A stretch of 64,000 nucleotides of DNA, taken from assembly GCF_009363715.1 (NCBI RefSeq), contig NZ_CP045404.1, forward strand, positions 3,502,001 through 3,566,000, written 5' to 3'. Below the pieces are notes generated by a model. It ran no database searches, was not told the DNA's origin, and saw only the letters and a program-made list of their open reading frames with translations. Below are positions 47,576 to 56,557 of the stretch, piece by piece. The translations under genes were made by a program, and so were the position numbers. Source of the stretch: Roseovarius sp. THAF9. GTDB taxonomy: Bacteria > Pseudomonadota > Alphaproteobacteria > Rhodobacterales > Rhodobacteraceae. Every line of letters starts with the position of its first letter. Position 1 is the stretch's first letter.

Positions 47576-50500
47576 TCATGCAGAGGGTTCTCCCCAACCT
47601 CCTCCGCCGGGTGTCTCCATGCCGAAAATCGCGCCCTTCGGAAGGTCGATCTCGTCATTGCCTGCCATTTCACGCACCGTGCCGTCCGGCATCTCGACCC
47701 AGTTGCGCCCAACTTTTCCGGGCTCACCCCCGTCGCCGCCAAAGGGCGGAATGATCCGGTGATTACTCAGGGTGGTCACTGTAACGGGTTCCAGGAACCG
47801 CATGGTGCGAAAAACGCCATGCCCGCCGCGCCACTGGCCCGCACCGCCTGAATTCGATCGAATCGTGAACGCTTCCAGACGCACCGGGAAACGCTTCTCC
47901 AGCACTTCAGGATCGGTCATGCGCGTGTTGGTCATATGGCTTTGCACCGCGTCGCAGCCGTCGAAACCAGGGCCGGCACCGGTGCCGCCTGCGATGGTCT
48001 CGTAATTCTGGAAATCGTCGTTGCCCCAGACGAAATTATTCATCGTCGCCTGGCTGCCCGCGATCACCCCAAGCGCCCCGTAAAGGGCGTTGCAGGTCGC
48101 CTGGCTGACCTCGGTATTGCCCGAGATGACCGCAGCCGGATAAACCGGGTTCAGCATAGAGCCATCCGGGATGATGATATCTAGCGGCTTCAGACACCCC
48201 TCGTTCAGCGGGATGTCCGCGCCGACCATCGTGCGGAACACATACAAGACCACGGCGCGGCAGATCGACTTCGGCGCGTTGTAGTTGCCGTCGTGCTGCG
48301 CGGAAGTGCCGGTGAAATCTATGGTCGCCTCGCGTGCGTTCCGGTCTACGCTCACGCGCACCTTGATCGTCGCACCGTGGTCCATCGGATAGGTGAACTG
48401 CCCGTCAGTCAGCTTGTCGATCACCCGCCGCACGCTTTCCTCGGCATTGTCCTGAACGTGGCGCATATAGGCCTGAACCACGTCCAGGCCGAACTGGTCC
48501 ACGACCTTCAAAAGCTCCTGCCGCCCGGTTTCGTTCGCCGCCACCTGTGCCTGCAAGTCAGCCAGGTTCTGCGGGATGTTGCGGCACGGATACTTGCCCG
48601 AGGACAAGACCGCTTCGGCCTCCGCCAGCTGAAAATCGCCCTCGGCCAGCAGCCTGACGTTGTCGATCAGCACGCCCTCTTCGTCGATGTGGCGGCTGTC
48701 GGGCGGCGCGCTGCCGGGCGTGCGCCCGCCGATGTCGGCGTGGTGCCCCCGGCTCCCCAGCCAAAAGACCGGCTTGTCCTCTATGAAGACCGGCGTCACT
48801 ACCGTCACGTCCGGCAGATGTGTGCCGCCTTTGAAGGGCGAGTTGAGCATGTAAGCATCGCCCGGCTTCACATCCGGGTTCAGCCGCATCACAGTCTTTA
48901 TGCTGTCCGACATCGAGCCCAGATGCACCGGCACATGCGGCGCGTTGGCCACCAGCTCGCCCTCGGCGTCGAAGATCGCACAGGAGAAATCCAGCCGCTC
49001 CTTTATGTTGACCGACCAAGACGTGTTGGCCAGCGTCGCGCCCATCTGGTCGGCCACCGACATGAACAGGTTGTTGAACACTTCCAGCAGCACCGGATCG
49101 ACCTGCGTGCCCGCGGCGTGGTCCCGCGCCTTGGCCTCGACCCGGTCGAGGATCAGGTTCCCCAGCCGATCCACCCGAGCGGCCCATCCGGGCTCGACCA
49201 TGTTGGTGCCGGTGGGTTCGGTGATGATGGCCGGGCCCTTGACACTTGCATCGGGGCCCAGCGTTCCGCGCTCATAGATCGGCACGTCCTGCCATTCACC
49301 GTCGGTGTAAATCGGCACGTGCGCGACGGCCTGCCCGCCGCCCTGTGGCACCGGCGGCGCAGGGGTGATCCCGCTCTTTCCGGTGGCCTCGACGCTAAGC
49401 ATCTCGATCACTACGCCACGGTCGTGCGAGGCAAAGCCGAATCGCGCCTTGTGCGCCGTCTCAAAGGCGGCCCGTGCCTCGTCTTCGGTCTTGGCCTCGA
49501 CTGGCAGCGCCTGGTGTGAGCCTTCGTAACGCAGATGCAGCCGCGTCGTTGCAGCGACCTGGGTGCCGCCCTGTGCCTCGACCTCGGCGGAGGCATCCTC
49601 GGCCATATCCTGCGCCCGCGCCAGCGCCGACCCGATCTGATCCAAAGGCGCATCCATCTGCACCTCCTTCATCGATTTGATTTCGGCCAGGCCCATGCCG
49701 AAGGCCGACAGCACACCGGCATAGGGATGAATCATCACCCGTGTCATGCCCAGCGCATCAGCTACCAGGCAGGCATGCTGACCGCCCGCACCGCCGAAAC
49801 ATTGCAAGGTATAGCCCGTCACGTCATGGCCGCGCTGCACGCTGATCTTCTTGATCGCGTTGGCCATGTTGTCCACGGCAATGCGCAGGAAACCCTCGGC
49901 CATGTCCTCGGGGCTGCGGGGCGTCTCGCCCGTCTCTTGCGCGACGGTCTCGGACAGGGCGGCGAATTTCTCGCGCACAACGTCGGCATCCAGCGGCGCG
50001 TCGCCATCGGGGCCAAAGACGGCGGGGAAATGTTCGGGGTTCAGCTTCCCCAGCATCAGGTTGCAATCTGTCACCGCCAGCGGGCCACCCCGGCGGTAAC
50101 AGGCCGGTCCGGGATCGGCCCCCGCGCTTTCGGGGCCGACCTGAAACCGGCCATCCTCGAATTTGCAGATGCTGCCGCCGCCCGCCGCAACGGTGTGGAT
50201 GTCCATCATTGGCGCGCGCATTCTGACGCCCGCCACCTCGGTCTCGAACGACCTCTCGTAACTGCCGGCATAGTGGCTGACATCCGTCGACGTGCCGCCC
50301 ATGTCGAACCCTATCAGCTTGTCGAACCCGGCGGCTTCGCCCGTGGCCGCCATGCCGACAATGCCGCCCGCCGGGCCTGACAGGATCGCGTCGCGCCCCT
50401 GGAACCGCCGCGCCTCGGTCAACCCGCCGCTGGATTGCATGAACAGCAGGCGCTGGCACGCGCGGCCAAGGTCCAGCGCATCGGCCACTTGGTCGACGTA

Positions 50501-51154
50501 TCGCCGCAGGATCGGCGACAGGTACGCATCCACCACCGTGGTATCGCCCCGTCCCACCAACTTGGCCAGGCGCGAGACATCCGCGCTGGTAGAGATCTGG
50601 GTAAATCCGATCCCGTGTGCCATCTCGGCCACCCGGTCCTCGTGATCGGGATTGAGATAGGCATGCAGCCCAGCAATGGCCACGGCTCGGATGCCCGCGT
50701 CATAAGCCTCTTGCAGCGCCAGACATACCGACGCCTCGTCCAGATCGCGCACGACCGCGCCGTCGGCACTCAGCCGCTCGTCCATTTCGACCACATCTTC
50801 GTACAGCAGGTCTGGCCGCTTGATGGCCAGGTCAAACAGCCGCGGCCGGGCCTGATAGCCGATCTTCAGCAGATCCCGAAACCCCTTGGTTATGACCAGC
50901 AGCACCCGCTCGCCCTTGCGCTCCAACAGCGCATTGGTGGCGACGGTCGTACCCATCTTCACCGCGGCGATGAACCCGTCGGCAAAATCCTCCTCGACGC
51001 CCATCACCTCGCGTATGCCCTGCACGGCGGCATCGCGATACCGCTCGGCGTTCTCGGACAATAGCTTGTGGGTATGCACCGCGCCGTCCGGGTCCAGCGC
51101 CACCACGTCGGTGAAGGTCCCGCCCCGGTCGATCCAGAATTCCCAATGGCCCAT
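47576..51154 (-). CDS. Hydantoinase A/B fusion (5-oxoprolinase family)
   Basis: A 1192-residue ATP-dependent amidohydrolase of the oxoprolinase/hydantoinase group. The HyuA-type half starts [19 protein letters not shown] and has [15 protein letters not shown] near residue 290. The HyuB half begins about residue 690 ([40 protein letters not shown]), with [31 protein letters not shown]. Fusion of A and B is the oxoprolinase arrangement, but the substrate (5-oxoproline, hydantoins or acetophenone-like ketones) is not settled by sequence. ATG at 51154 follows GGGAGAG. It is divergent from the DUF442 phosphatase gene. Confidence 0.9.
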   Translation of the reverse strand: MGHWEFWIDRGGTFTDVVALDPDGAVHTHKLLSENAERYRDAAVQGIREVMGVEEDFADGFIAAVKMGTTVATNALLERKGERVLLVITKGFRDLLKIGYQARPRLFDLAIKRPDLLYEDVVEMDERLSADGAVVRDLDEASVCLALQEAYDAGIRAVAIAGLHAYLNPDHEDRVAEMAHGIGFTQISTSADVSRLAKLVGRGDTTVVDAYLSPILRRYVDQVADALDLGRACQRLLFMQSSGGLTEARRFQGRDAILSGPAGGIVGMAATGEAAGFDKLIGFDMGGTSTDVSHYAGSYERSFETEVAGVRMRAPMMDIHTVAAGGGSICKFEDGRFQVGPESAGADPGPACYRRGGPLAVTDCNLMLGKLNPEHFPAVFGPDGDAPLDADVVREKFAALSETVAQETGETPRSPEDMAEGFLRIAVDNMANAIKKISVQRGHDVTGYTLQCFGGAGGQHACLVADALGMTRVMIHPYAGVLSAFGMGLAEIKSMKEVQMDAPLDQIGSALARAQDMAEDASAEVEAQGGTQVAATTRLHLRYEGSHQALPVEAKTEDEARAAFETAHKARFGFASHDRGVVIEMLSVEATGKSGITPAPPVPQGGGQAVAHVPIYTDGEWQDVPIYERGTLGPDASVKGPAIITEPTGTNMVEPGWAARVDRLGNLILDRVEAKARDHAAGTQVDPVLLEVFNNLFMSVADQMGATLANTSWSVNIKERLDFSCAIFDAEGELVANAPHVPVHLGSMSDSIKTVMRLNPDVKPGDAYMLNSPFKGGTHLPDVTVVTPVFIEDKPVFWLGSRGHHADIGGRTPGSAPPDSRHIDEEGVLIDNVRLLAEGDFQLAEAEAVLSSGKYPCRNIPQNLADLQAQVAANETGRQELLKVVDQFGLDVVQAYMRHVQDNAEESVRRVIDKLTDGQFTYPMDHGATIKVRVSVDRNAREATIDFTGTSAQHDGNYNAPKSICRAVVLYVFRTMVGADIPLNEGCLKPLDIIIPDGSMLNPVYPAAVISGNTEVSQATCNALYGALGVIAGSQATMNNFVWGNDDFQNYETIAGGTGAGPGFDGCDAVQSHMTNTRMTDPEVLEKRFPVRLEAFTIRSNSGGAGQWRGGHGVFRTMRFLEPVTVTTLSNHRIIPPFGGDGGEPGKVGRNWVEMPDGTVREMAGNDEIDLPKGAIFGMETPGGGGWGEPSA

Positions 51155-51277
51155 CGTCACGCTCTCCCGACTTCGCTTTGCAGCCTTGGGGCGTACCGCG
51201 CGAATGTCAACGAAGCGGCCATTGAATTCCCACCCGGTTTTTGTCCATATGGGCACGACCCGAATAGGAGCCAGACC

Positions 51278-51694
51278 ATGGACATTCGCCCCCTGACCAA
51301 GGAATTCGCCGTCTCGCCGCAGATCGACGCGGCCCATATCAGGGAAATCGCCGGTGCGGGGTTTCACTCGATCCTCTGCAACCGTCCGGATGGCGAGGAA
51401 CTTGGCCAGCCAGATTTCGACGCGATCGAGGCTGCCGCCCGGGCCGAGGGGCTCGAAGTTCGCTGCGTGCCGATCACCTCTGGCCTGATCACGCCCGAAG
51501 CCCTCGCCGCGTTCGATCAGGCACTCAAGGAATTGCCGAAGCCGATCCTAGCCTATTGCCGCAGCGGCACGCGATGCACCATGCTGTGGGCGGCGGTCGA
51601 ACATGGCCGGCGCGAAGATAAAGAGATCATCGCCCGCGCGGGCAAGGCGGGTTATGATGTCGCGCCGCTGGTGCGCCAGATGCAGGCACAATGA
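51278..51694 (+). CDS. DUF442/TIGR01244-type phosphatase-like (sulfurtransferase-like) protein
   Basis: A 138-residue protein of the beta-lactamase-hydrolase-like, cysteine-based phosphatase or sulfurtransferase family. The active loop AYCRSGTRCTMLWA carries the nucleophilic cysteine, and ILCNRPDGEELGQPDFDAIEAAARAEGL is the diagnostic N-terminal segment. The loop is followed by a second cysteine (Cys-x5-Cys). Members are linked with sulfide metabolism and persulfide handling, but no sulfide gene is nearby. The last codons overlap the next gene by 4 bases. Confidence 0.85.
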   Translation: MDIRPLTKEFAVSPQIDAAHIREIAGAGFHSILCNRPDGEELGQPDFDAIEAAARAEGLEVRCVPITSGLITPEALAAFDQALKELPKPILAYCRSGTRCTMLWAAVEHGRREDKEIIARAGKAGYDVAPLVRQMQAQ

Positions 51695-52413
51695 CTCGCT
51701 GGATCGCGCTGGTCCCGGACAGTTCAGGCACGGCTGGATATCTGCTCGACGGGGCGCACCTTGAACGGCAGGTCATTGCAACGACCGAAAAGGCGGTTCG
51801 CGCCGATCTGGGTGATGCACCGCGGACCGTGAGGCTCGGCGATGGTCCACCCGATCGCCTGCCCGCCGCCGTCGTACCGCAACGCACAAGTGGCCTGTCG
51901 GCGCTGGAACAAGCCGAGCCGCCCGATATAATCGCGGCTTCGGTACGCCTCTGGATAGCCGGTGCACTTGCCTCCCGACCGCATTGGGATGGTGTGATCT
52001 GCGCCACGCAAGGCGACGTAACCCATTGGATCCACGTCAGCGCTGAAGAGGCGGTGAGCGCCCAGACCGTCCTGACACCACGGCTGATCAACGCGCTCGG
52101 CGGCGCAGCTTCGGCAGATGCCGACGCGATAGCCGACACGCTCAGCCGCCCCGAACGTCTGGCCGCGCATCTTCGGCAGGCGGAAATCACGGGCGACCGC
52201 GCCGCGCTGACGGGGCACCTCGTGGGCGCAGAACTGGCGGCGACCCGGCCCTACTGGCTGGGGCAGGAAGTGCTGGTCATTAGCGTCACGCCATCCGCTC
52301 AAATGACCGCGCTTGCGGCTCAGAGCGTTCCCGCGACGGCGCTTGCCCCGGGCGACCTTGTCCCACTCGGGCTTGCTGCGCTTGGCAGGGCATTGGGCCT
52401 CGCCGAAAGCTAG
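51691..52413 (+). CDS. DgoK-like (2-dehydro-3-deoxygalactonokinase family) protein
   Basis: A 240-residue protein matching the C-terminal and central part of DgoK-type sugar kinases: WDGVICATQGDVTHWIHVSAEEAVSAQTVLTPRLINAL and GHLVGAELAATRPYWLGQEV. Full-length DgoK is about 290-300 residues with a phosphate-binding DWGTS-type N-terminus. Here the start is MTRWIALVPDSSGTAGYLL, in which the usual Gly-Thr-Ser signature is replaced, so catalytic competence is doubtful. ATG at 51691 overlaps the phosphatase gene. It is coupled to a sulfur- or phosphatase-like protein rather than to sugar genes. Confidence 0.65.
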   Translation: MTRWIALVPDSSGTAGYLLDGAHLERQVIATTEKAVRADLGDAPRTVRLGDGPPDRLPAAVVPQRTSGLSALEQAEPPDIIAASVRLWIAGALASRPHWDGVICATQGDVTHWIHVSAEEAVSAQTVLTPRLINALGGAASADADAIADTLSRPERLAAHLRQAEITGDRAALTGHLVGAELAATRPYWLGQEVLVISVTPSAQMTALAAQSVPATALAPGDLVPLGLAALGRALGLAES

Positions 52414-53339
52414 GACGGCTCCGCCCTTGCGCCGCTGCGATTGCGACAGGGCCCGAACACTGCTGCCAGCGCAAGGATCACGCCGGACACCGTAGCGATC
52501 ATGCCCGCGGCACTGACCGCGTCGTCAAAGCCTAGCCACAGCGGTCCATATCCTGCCAGCACATAGCCCAGAATCGCCGAGGTCACCGCAAAGAGAACCG
52601 ACCACGCCACCTGCGCCTCAAGCCCGTTCGTCATCATCCGAGCCGCGGCAGGCGGACAGATGAACATCGCGATTACGATGATCGAGCCGACTGCGTCGAA
52701 GGCCGCCACCGCCGCGATGGCGGCAGCCACGACCAGCGTCAGGCCGATCAGACCGACTGGCAGGCCCATTGTGCGGGCGAACCCCTCGTCGAAGGTCGAC
52801 AACTTCAAGGGCCGCCAGAACATCCAGGTCACCGCCGTGACGAACGCCAGGGTCAACGCCATACGCGGCAGTTCGGGCGGCAGGCCGCGCAGGGCCTCCG
52901 TGTCCCACAGGGATGACCAACCGACCGCGTCCAGCCAGATCAGGCTCTCAAGGTTGCCGTAAAGCGCGTGCTCGACGTCCAGATGCACCGACGAGGTGTC
53001 TGACTGCTCCAGCAACAGAACGCCGCCCGCAAACATCGCTGTGAACACCACCCCCATGGCAGCGCCCGGTTCAATCTTGCCCAGGCGGCGGATCGTTTCA
53101 ATCAATCCGACAGCGACAAGCGCCGCCGCGCCCGCGCCCAGCATCATCGGCCATGCCGCCACGACGCCGGTCAACAGAAACGCCACCACGATTCCGGGCA
53201 GGACGACATGGCTGATCGCGTCGCCGATCAGGGCCTGCCGCCGCAGCAATAAGAAGTTGCCGGGAATCGCACAGGCCACGGCGGCACAGATCCCTATCGA
53301 GATCGGTGCCAGTGAAAGGACGACAAACTCCTCCCCCAT
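52410..53339 (-). CDS. Metal ABC transporter permease (TroD-like)
   Basis: A 309-residue inner-membrane permease of the Mn/Zn/Fe ABC family (ABC-3). It has about eight helices; RQALIGDAISHVVLPGIVVAF is the conserved cytoplasmic loop. I read ATG at 53339, which overlaps the preceding stop by one base (TGATG); a GTG one codon upstream is the other choice. Its stop and the DgoK-like stop share a CTAG palindrome at 52410-52413. Confidence 0.9.
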   Translation of the reverse strand: MGEEFVVLSLAPISIGICAAVACAIPGNFLLLRRQALIGDAISHVVLPGIVVAFLLTGVVAAWPMMLGAGAAALVAVGLIETIRRLGKIEPGAAMGVVFTAMFAGGVLLLEQSDTSSVHLDVEHALYGNLESLIWLDAVGWSSLWDTEALRGLPPELPRMALTLAFVTAVTWMFWRPLKLSTFDEGFARTMGLPVGLIGLTLVVAAAIAAVAAFDAVGSIIVIAMFICPPAAARMMTNGLEAQVAWSVLFAVTSAILGYVLAGYGPLWLGFDDAVSAAGMIATVSGVILALAAVFGPCRNRSGARAEPS

Positions 53340-54538
53340 CACGGCACCTCCTTTAAGCGCAGCCCGTCATCAAGCGCCAATAGCTGGTCGGGCGTCAGGA
53401 TGTCATCCAGGGGCGTCAGCCCGTCATAGCTTGCTGTGGCTTCTTCATGCGCCGGATCCGAGCGCAACGCCAGCCAGCGCCGCTCGTCACGCAGCGCCGC
53501 CGCCGCTTGAGCCCGGCCTTGATCGGTCGCCACACCATCCGGCCGGATCAGACCCTTGCGACGCATAAGTCGCAAGGTCAGGCCTTCGTAGATCGGTTGG
53601 CCCTGCGCCAGCGCCAGCAACCCTTGCCGCACGTGAACCCTGGCCCGAAACCTTCGGTGGCGCAGCACGGCCGCCAAAACGCCGCGGTTCGGCGCGGCGA
53701 CAAGCGAAAGAGCGAACAAGGCGAACGACACCAGAACGACGATCGGCCCGGTCGGCAGTGCCGGCGCCGTGGCCGATAGGGCCGTCCCGGAATATCCTGC
53801 CACCCCGCCGATCAGCCCGGCCAGGATCACCACGTAACCCACCCGGTCGGTCCAGAACCGCGCCGCCACCGCCGGTATGATCAGCAACGCCACGATCAGG
53901 ATAAGACCCACGATCTTGAGACCGACCACGGTGATCGCAAGTGCCACGCCCATCATCGCCAGCTCTATCCGGGGCACGTTCATACCCGCGCCGGCGGCGA
54001 ACTCCCGATCAAAGGCGACCATCGTCATTGGCCGCCGCAGCAGCGCCACTAGCCCCAGTACGGCTGCGCCACCCAAAGCAATCACAACGGCATCCTGCCA
54101 CAACATTCCCGCGGTCGACCCAAGCAGGAAATTTTCCAGTCCGGCCTGCCGCCCGGAACTCATCGACTGGATAACCGTCAGCAAAACGATTCCGAAACCG
54201 AAAAACACCGACAGCACTGCACCGATCGCCGCATCCTCGGACAAGCGCGTGCGATTGGTCAGGGCGCTGACAGACAAAAGGCCCACGGCGGCCGACAGGG
54301 CCGAGCCCAAAAGCAACCCGGGCAAAGCTCGTCCGTCACCGCCCAGCCCGACCATCGCAATAAAGGCTAGGGCCACCCCCGGCAGCGTGGCGTGGCTGAT
54401 CGCGTCGCTAACCAGCGCCCGCTTGCCCAGGAACAGGAAACTTCCCGTGGCCCCCGCCGCCATGCCAAGCAAGGCCGCCCCGACCGTGACCAGAGTGGCG
54501 TTGTAGCCCAGTTGCAAAGTCAGCGCGTCCCAGATCAT
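53339..54538 (-). CDS. Metal ABC transporter permease with C-terminal extension (TroC-like)
   Basis: A 399-residue permease. The membrane part (1-285, about eight helices) has LGKRALVSDAISHATLPGVALAFIA, the family loop. It is followed by an extra 105-residue soluble tail beginning RHRRFRARVHVRQGLLALAQGQ and containing LTLRLMRRKGLIRPDGVATDQGRAQAAAALRDERRWLAL, which resembles a winged-helix or DtxR-like fold as in Chlamydia YtgCR-type fusions. The tail could sense or regulate. It is 6 bases downstream of the ATPase gene and overlaps troD. Confidence 0.9.
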   Translation of the reverse strand: MIWDALTLQLGYNATLVTVGAALLGMAAGATGSFLFLGKRALVSDAISHATLPGVALAFIAMVGLGGDGRALPGLLLGSALSAAVGLLSVSALTNRTRLSEDAAIGAVLSVFFGFGIVLLTVIQSMSSGRQAGLENFLLGSTAGMLWQDAVVIALGGAAVLGLVALLRRPMTMVAFDREFAAGAGMNVPRIELAMMGVALAITVVGLKIVGLILIVALLIIPAVAARFWTDRVGYVVILAGLIGGVAGYSGTALSATAPALPTGPIVVLVSFALFALSLVAAPNRGVLAAVLRHRRFRARVHVRQGLLALAQGQPIYEGLTLRLMRRKGLIRPDGVATDQGRAQAAAALRDERRWLALRSDPAHEEATASYDGLTPLDDILTPDQLLALDDGLRLKEVP

Positions 54539-54544
54539 GGCATA

Positions 54545-55339
54545 TTATCCCGTGATCCCGATCTGCGCGGTCGCCAGCCGCCCGCCATAGGCCTCTTGAA
54601 GGTTGGTCTGGGTGAACGCCTCGGCGACCGGACCTTCTGCGACCTTGCTGGTGTTGATGACAAAGACCCAATCGAAGTAAGCGGCGACGGTCGACAGGTC
54701 GTGATGCACCGCCACGACCGTCTTGCCTTGCTGGCGCAGGGACTTGAGGACCGAGATGATCGCCGTCTCCGTCGCTGCGTCAACCCCGGCAAAGGGTTCG
54801 TCCAGCAGGTACAGGTCGGCGTCCTGCGCCAAGGCCCGCGCAAGAAACACACGCTGCTGCTGACCACCCGAAAGCTGGCCGATTTGCCGATCGGCAAATC
54901 CGTCCATACCGACGCGCTCCAAGCAGTTGATGGCGGTCTGTATGTGCCTAGTCTTAACGCGCCCCAGAAGGCCAAGCTGGCGATACTGGCCCATCAGCAC
55001 CACATCGAGCACACGCGTCGGGAAATCCCAATCCACGCTTGCACGCTGTGGCACATAGGCGATGCGGGCACGCATCTTTTCCAGGGGATGGCCCCAGGCC
55101 GTAACGCGTCCGGACAAGGGCGTCACGATGCCAAGCGCCGCTTTCAACATAGTCGATTTGCCCGCGCCGTTCGGACCGATGATGGCCGTCATATTTCCTG
55201 GCTGAAACGTCGCGTCTACGGAGAACACAGCGGGTTTCTCTGCATAGGACACGGTCAGCCCGCGAATGGCAAGCGGGCTTGACGCTAACGCCTCCCGGTC
55301 GCTCTGATCTCTATCCGGTGTGACCAGCTTCATGCTCAT
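54545..55339 (-). CDS. Metal ABC transporter ATP-binding protein (TroB-like)
   Basis: A 264-residue ATPase. Walker A IIGPNGAGKSTMLKA, signature LSGGQQQRVFLARALAQ, and Walker B LYLLDEPFAGVD are intact. ATG at 55339 (MSMKLVTPD) or 55333 (MKLVTP) are both possible; the purine-rich site lies in the end of the binding-protein gene. It powers uptake by the two permeases downstream. Confidence 0.93.
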   Translation of the reverse strand: MSMKLVTPDRDQSDREALASSPLAIRGLTVSYAEKPAVFSVDATFQPGNMTAIIGPNGAGKSTMLKAALGIVTPLSGRVTAWGHPLEKMRARIAYVPQRASVDWDFPTRVLDVVLMGQYRQLGLLGRVKTRHIQTAINCLERVGMDGFADRQIGQLSGGQQQRVFLARALAQDADLYLLDEPFAGVDAATETAIISVLKSLRQQGKTVVAVHHDLSTVAAYFDWVFVINTSKVAEGPVAEAFTQTNLQEAYGGRLATAQIGITG

Positions 55340-55343
55340 TTTC

Positions 55344-56309
55344 TCAGCCTTCCGCCGCCAAAAGACCCTGCATGCCACGTTCCGGGGCACGACCGCCCAA
55401 GGCGTCGGCGATGGTCGTGACATTGTGGTCGATCATCCCGATATACGTCCCTTCGTAGCTGCCCGGCTCCCCCATCGCGTCCGAGAAAAGTTCGCCGCCG
55501 ATCTGAACTGCATGCCCTCGCGCCGCAGCGCCCTCGACGAGAGCCCGCACGTTTCGATCACTGACCGACGTCTCGACAAAAACGGCCTGAACGTCACGCT
55601 CCACCAGCATGTCCACAAGGGTTCGTATGCGGCTCAGACCCGCCTCGGACTCGGTCGATATGCCTTGGATACCTATCACGTCGAAATCATAGGCCGAACC
55701 GAAATAACCGAACGCGTCATGCGCAGTCAGCAGCACGCGGGCGGATGGTGGAACAGTGGCCAAAGTGGCCTTCGCATACTTTCCAAGCTTGGTCAATTCC
55801 GCCTGGTACGCGGCGGCGTTGGCTGCAAAATCCGACGCGCGTTCCGGTGCGGCCGTGCTCAGCGCGTCTCGCACACCGTTCACCACATACGCCCAAAGCT
55901 GTGGCACCATCCAGACATGCGGGTCGAACTTGTTGACGTAATCCTCGTGGGCAATCCGGTCTTCACGCGGGACATTCTCGCCCACCGGCACGGCCGTTCC
56001 GCGTTGCCCGAGCTTGAGCAGGAATTCCTCCATCTGCGCTTCAAGATAAAGACCATGCCAAAGCACCAAATCGGCGCGCAGCGCGGCCTGAATGTCGGTG
56101 CGGGTCTGGCGATAAGAATGAGGGTCCACCCCGGCTCCCATCAGCGACCTGACCTCGACATGGTCGCCGCCGACGCGCCGCGCGGCATCACCGATCATGC
56201 CGGTTGTGGCGACCACTGACAGCCGTCCCGTTCTCGCGCGCGACGGCGTGCTCGCGAACGTGCCGACCGCCAATGCGCTCAAAACGACCTGACGTCGTGA
56301 GAAATGCAT
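55344..56309 (-). CDS. Metal ABC transporter periplasmic binding protein (TroA/MntC-like)
   Basis: A 321-residue cluster A-I metal-binding lipid-free protein with a twin-arginine-type signal (MHFSRRQVVLSALAVGTFASTPSRA). The four metal ligands expected for TroA are visible: His64 (DPHSY), His131 (DPHVW), His197 (AHDAF) and Asp294 (GMIDHN). There is no His-rich loop, so it fits Mn or Fe transporters better than ZnuA, although metal choice is not certain. ATG at 56309 follows AAAGGATA. It is the first gene of troA-B-C-D. Confidence 0.92.
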   Translation of the reverse strand: MHFSRRQVVLSALAVGTFASTPSRARTGRLSVVATTGMIGDAARRVGGDHVEVRSLMGAGVDPHSYRQTRTDIQAALRADLVLWHGLYLEAQMEEFLLKLGQRGTAVPVGENVPREDRIAHEDYVNKFDPHVWMVPQLWAYVVNGVRDALSTAAPERASDFAANAAAYQAELTKLGKYAKATLATVPPSARVLLTAHDAFGYFGSAYDFDVIGIQGISTESEAGLSRIRTLVDMLVERDVQAVFVETSVSDRNVRALVEGAAARGHAVQIGGELFSDAMGEPGSYEGTYIGMIDHNVTTIADALGGRAPERGMQGLLAAEG

Positions 56310-56346
56310 CGCGGATATCCTTTCCTGCCGCAGATAAAAGTGAATA

Positions 56347-56364
56347 TGCAAGTCATTCTCAATA
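56347..56364. promoter_or_regulatory. Fur/Mur-like operator upstream of the metal transporter operon
   Basis: TGCAAGTCATTCTCAATA lies 38 bases before the troA start, in the promoter position. It contains the CATTCTCA core of Fur-family sites and TGCAA as in alphaproteobacterial manganese (Mur) sites, but no second arm is complete. It would link the operon to metal status. Confidence 0.45.
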
Positions 56365-56557
56365 AGTCAAGACCATCGCATCTTTGCCCTAAAAACGCCC
56401 TACTGGATCGTCAAATTCCTCGCGACGCCACACCGACGGCGGCGAAACCTTGCAACACGGCCCGGCCGCGACGGTTCGAGCTTCAAAACCTTCACGGAAA
56501 GTTGCAAAAGCCGGAAAAGCCGAGTCGAGGCCATAAAGAGTAGCGAGAAAAGACCAC

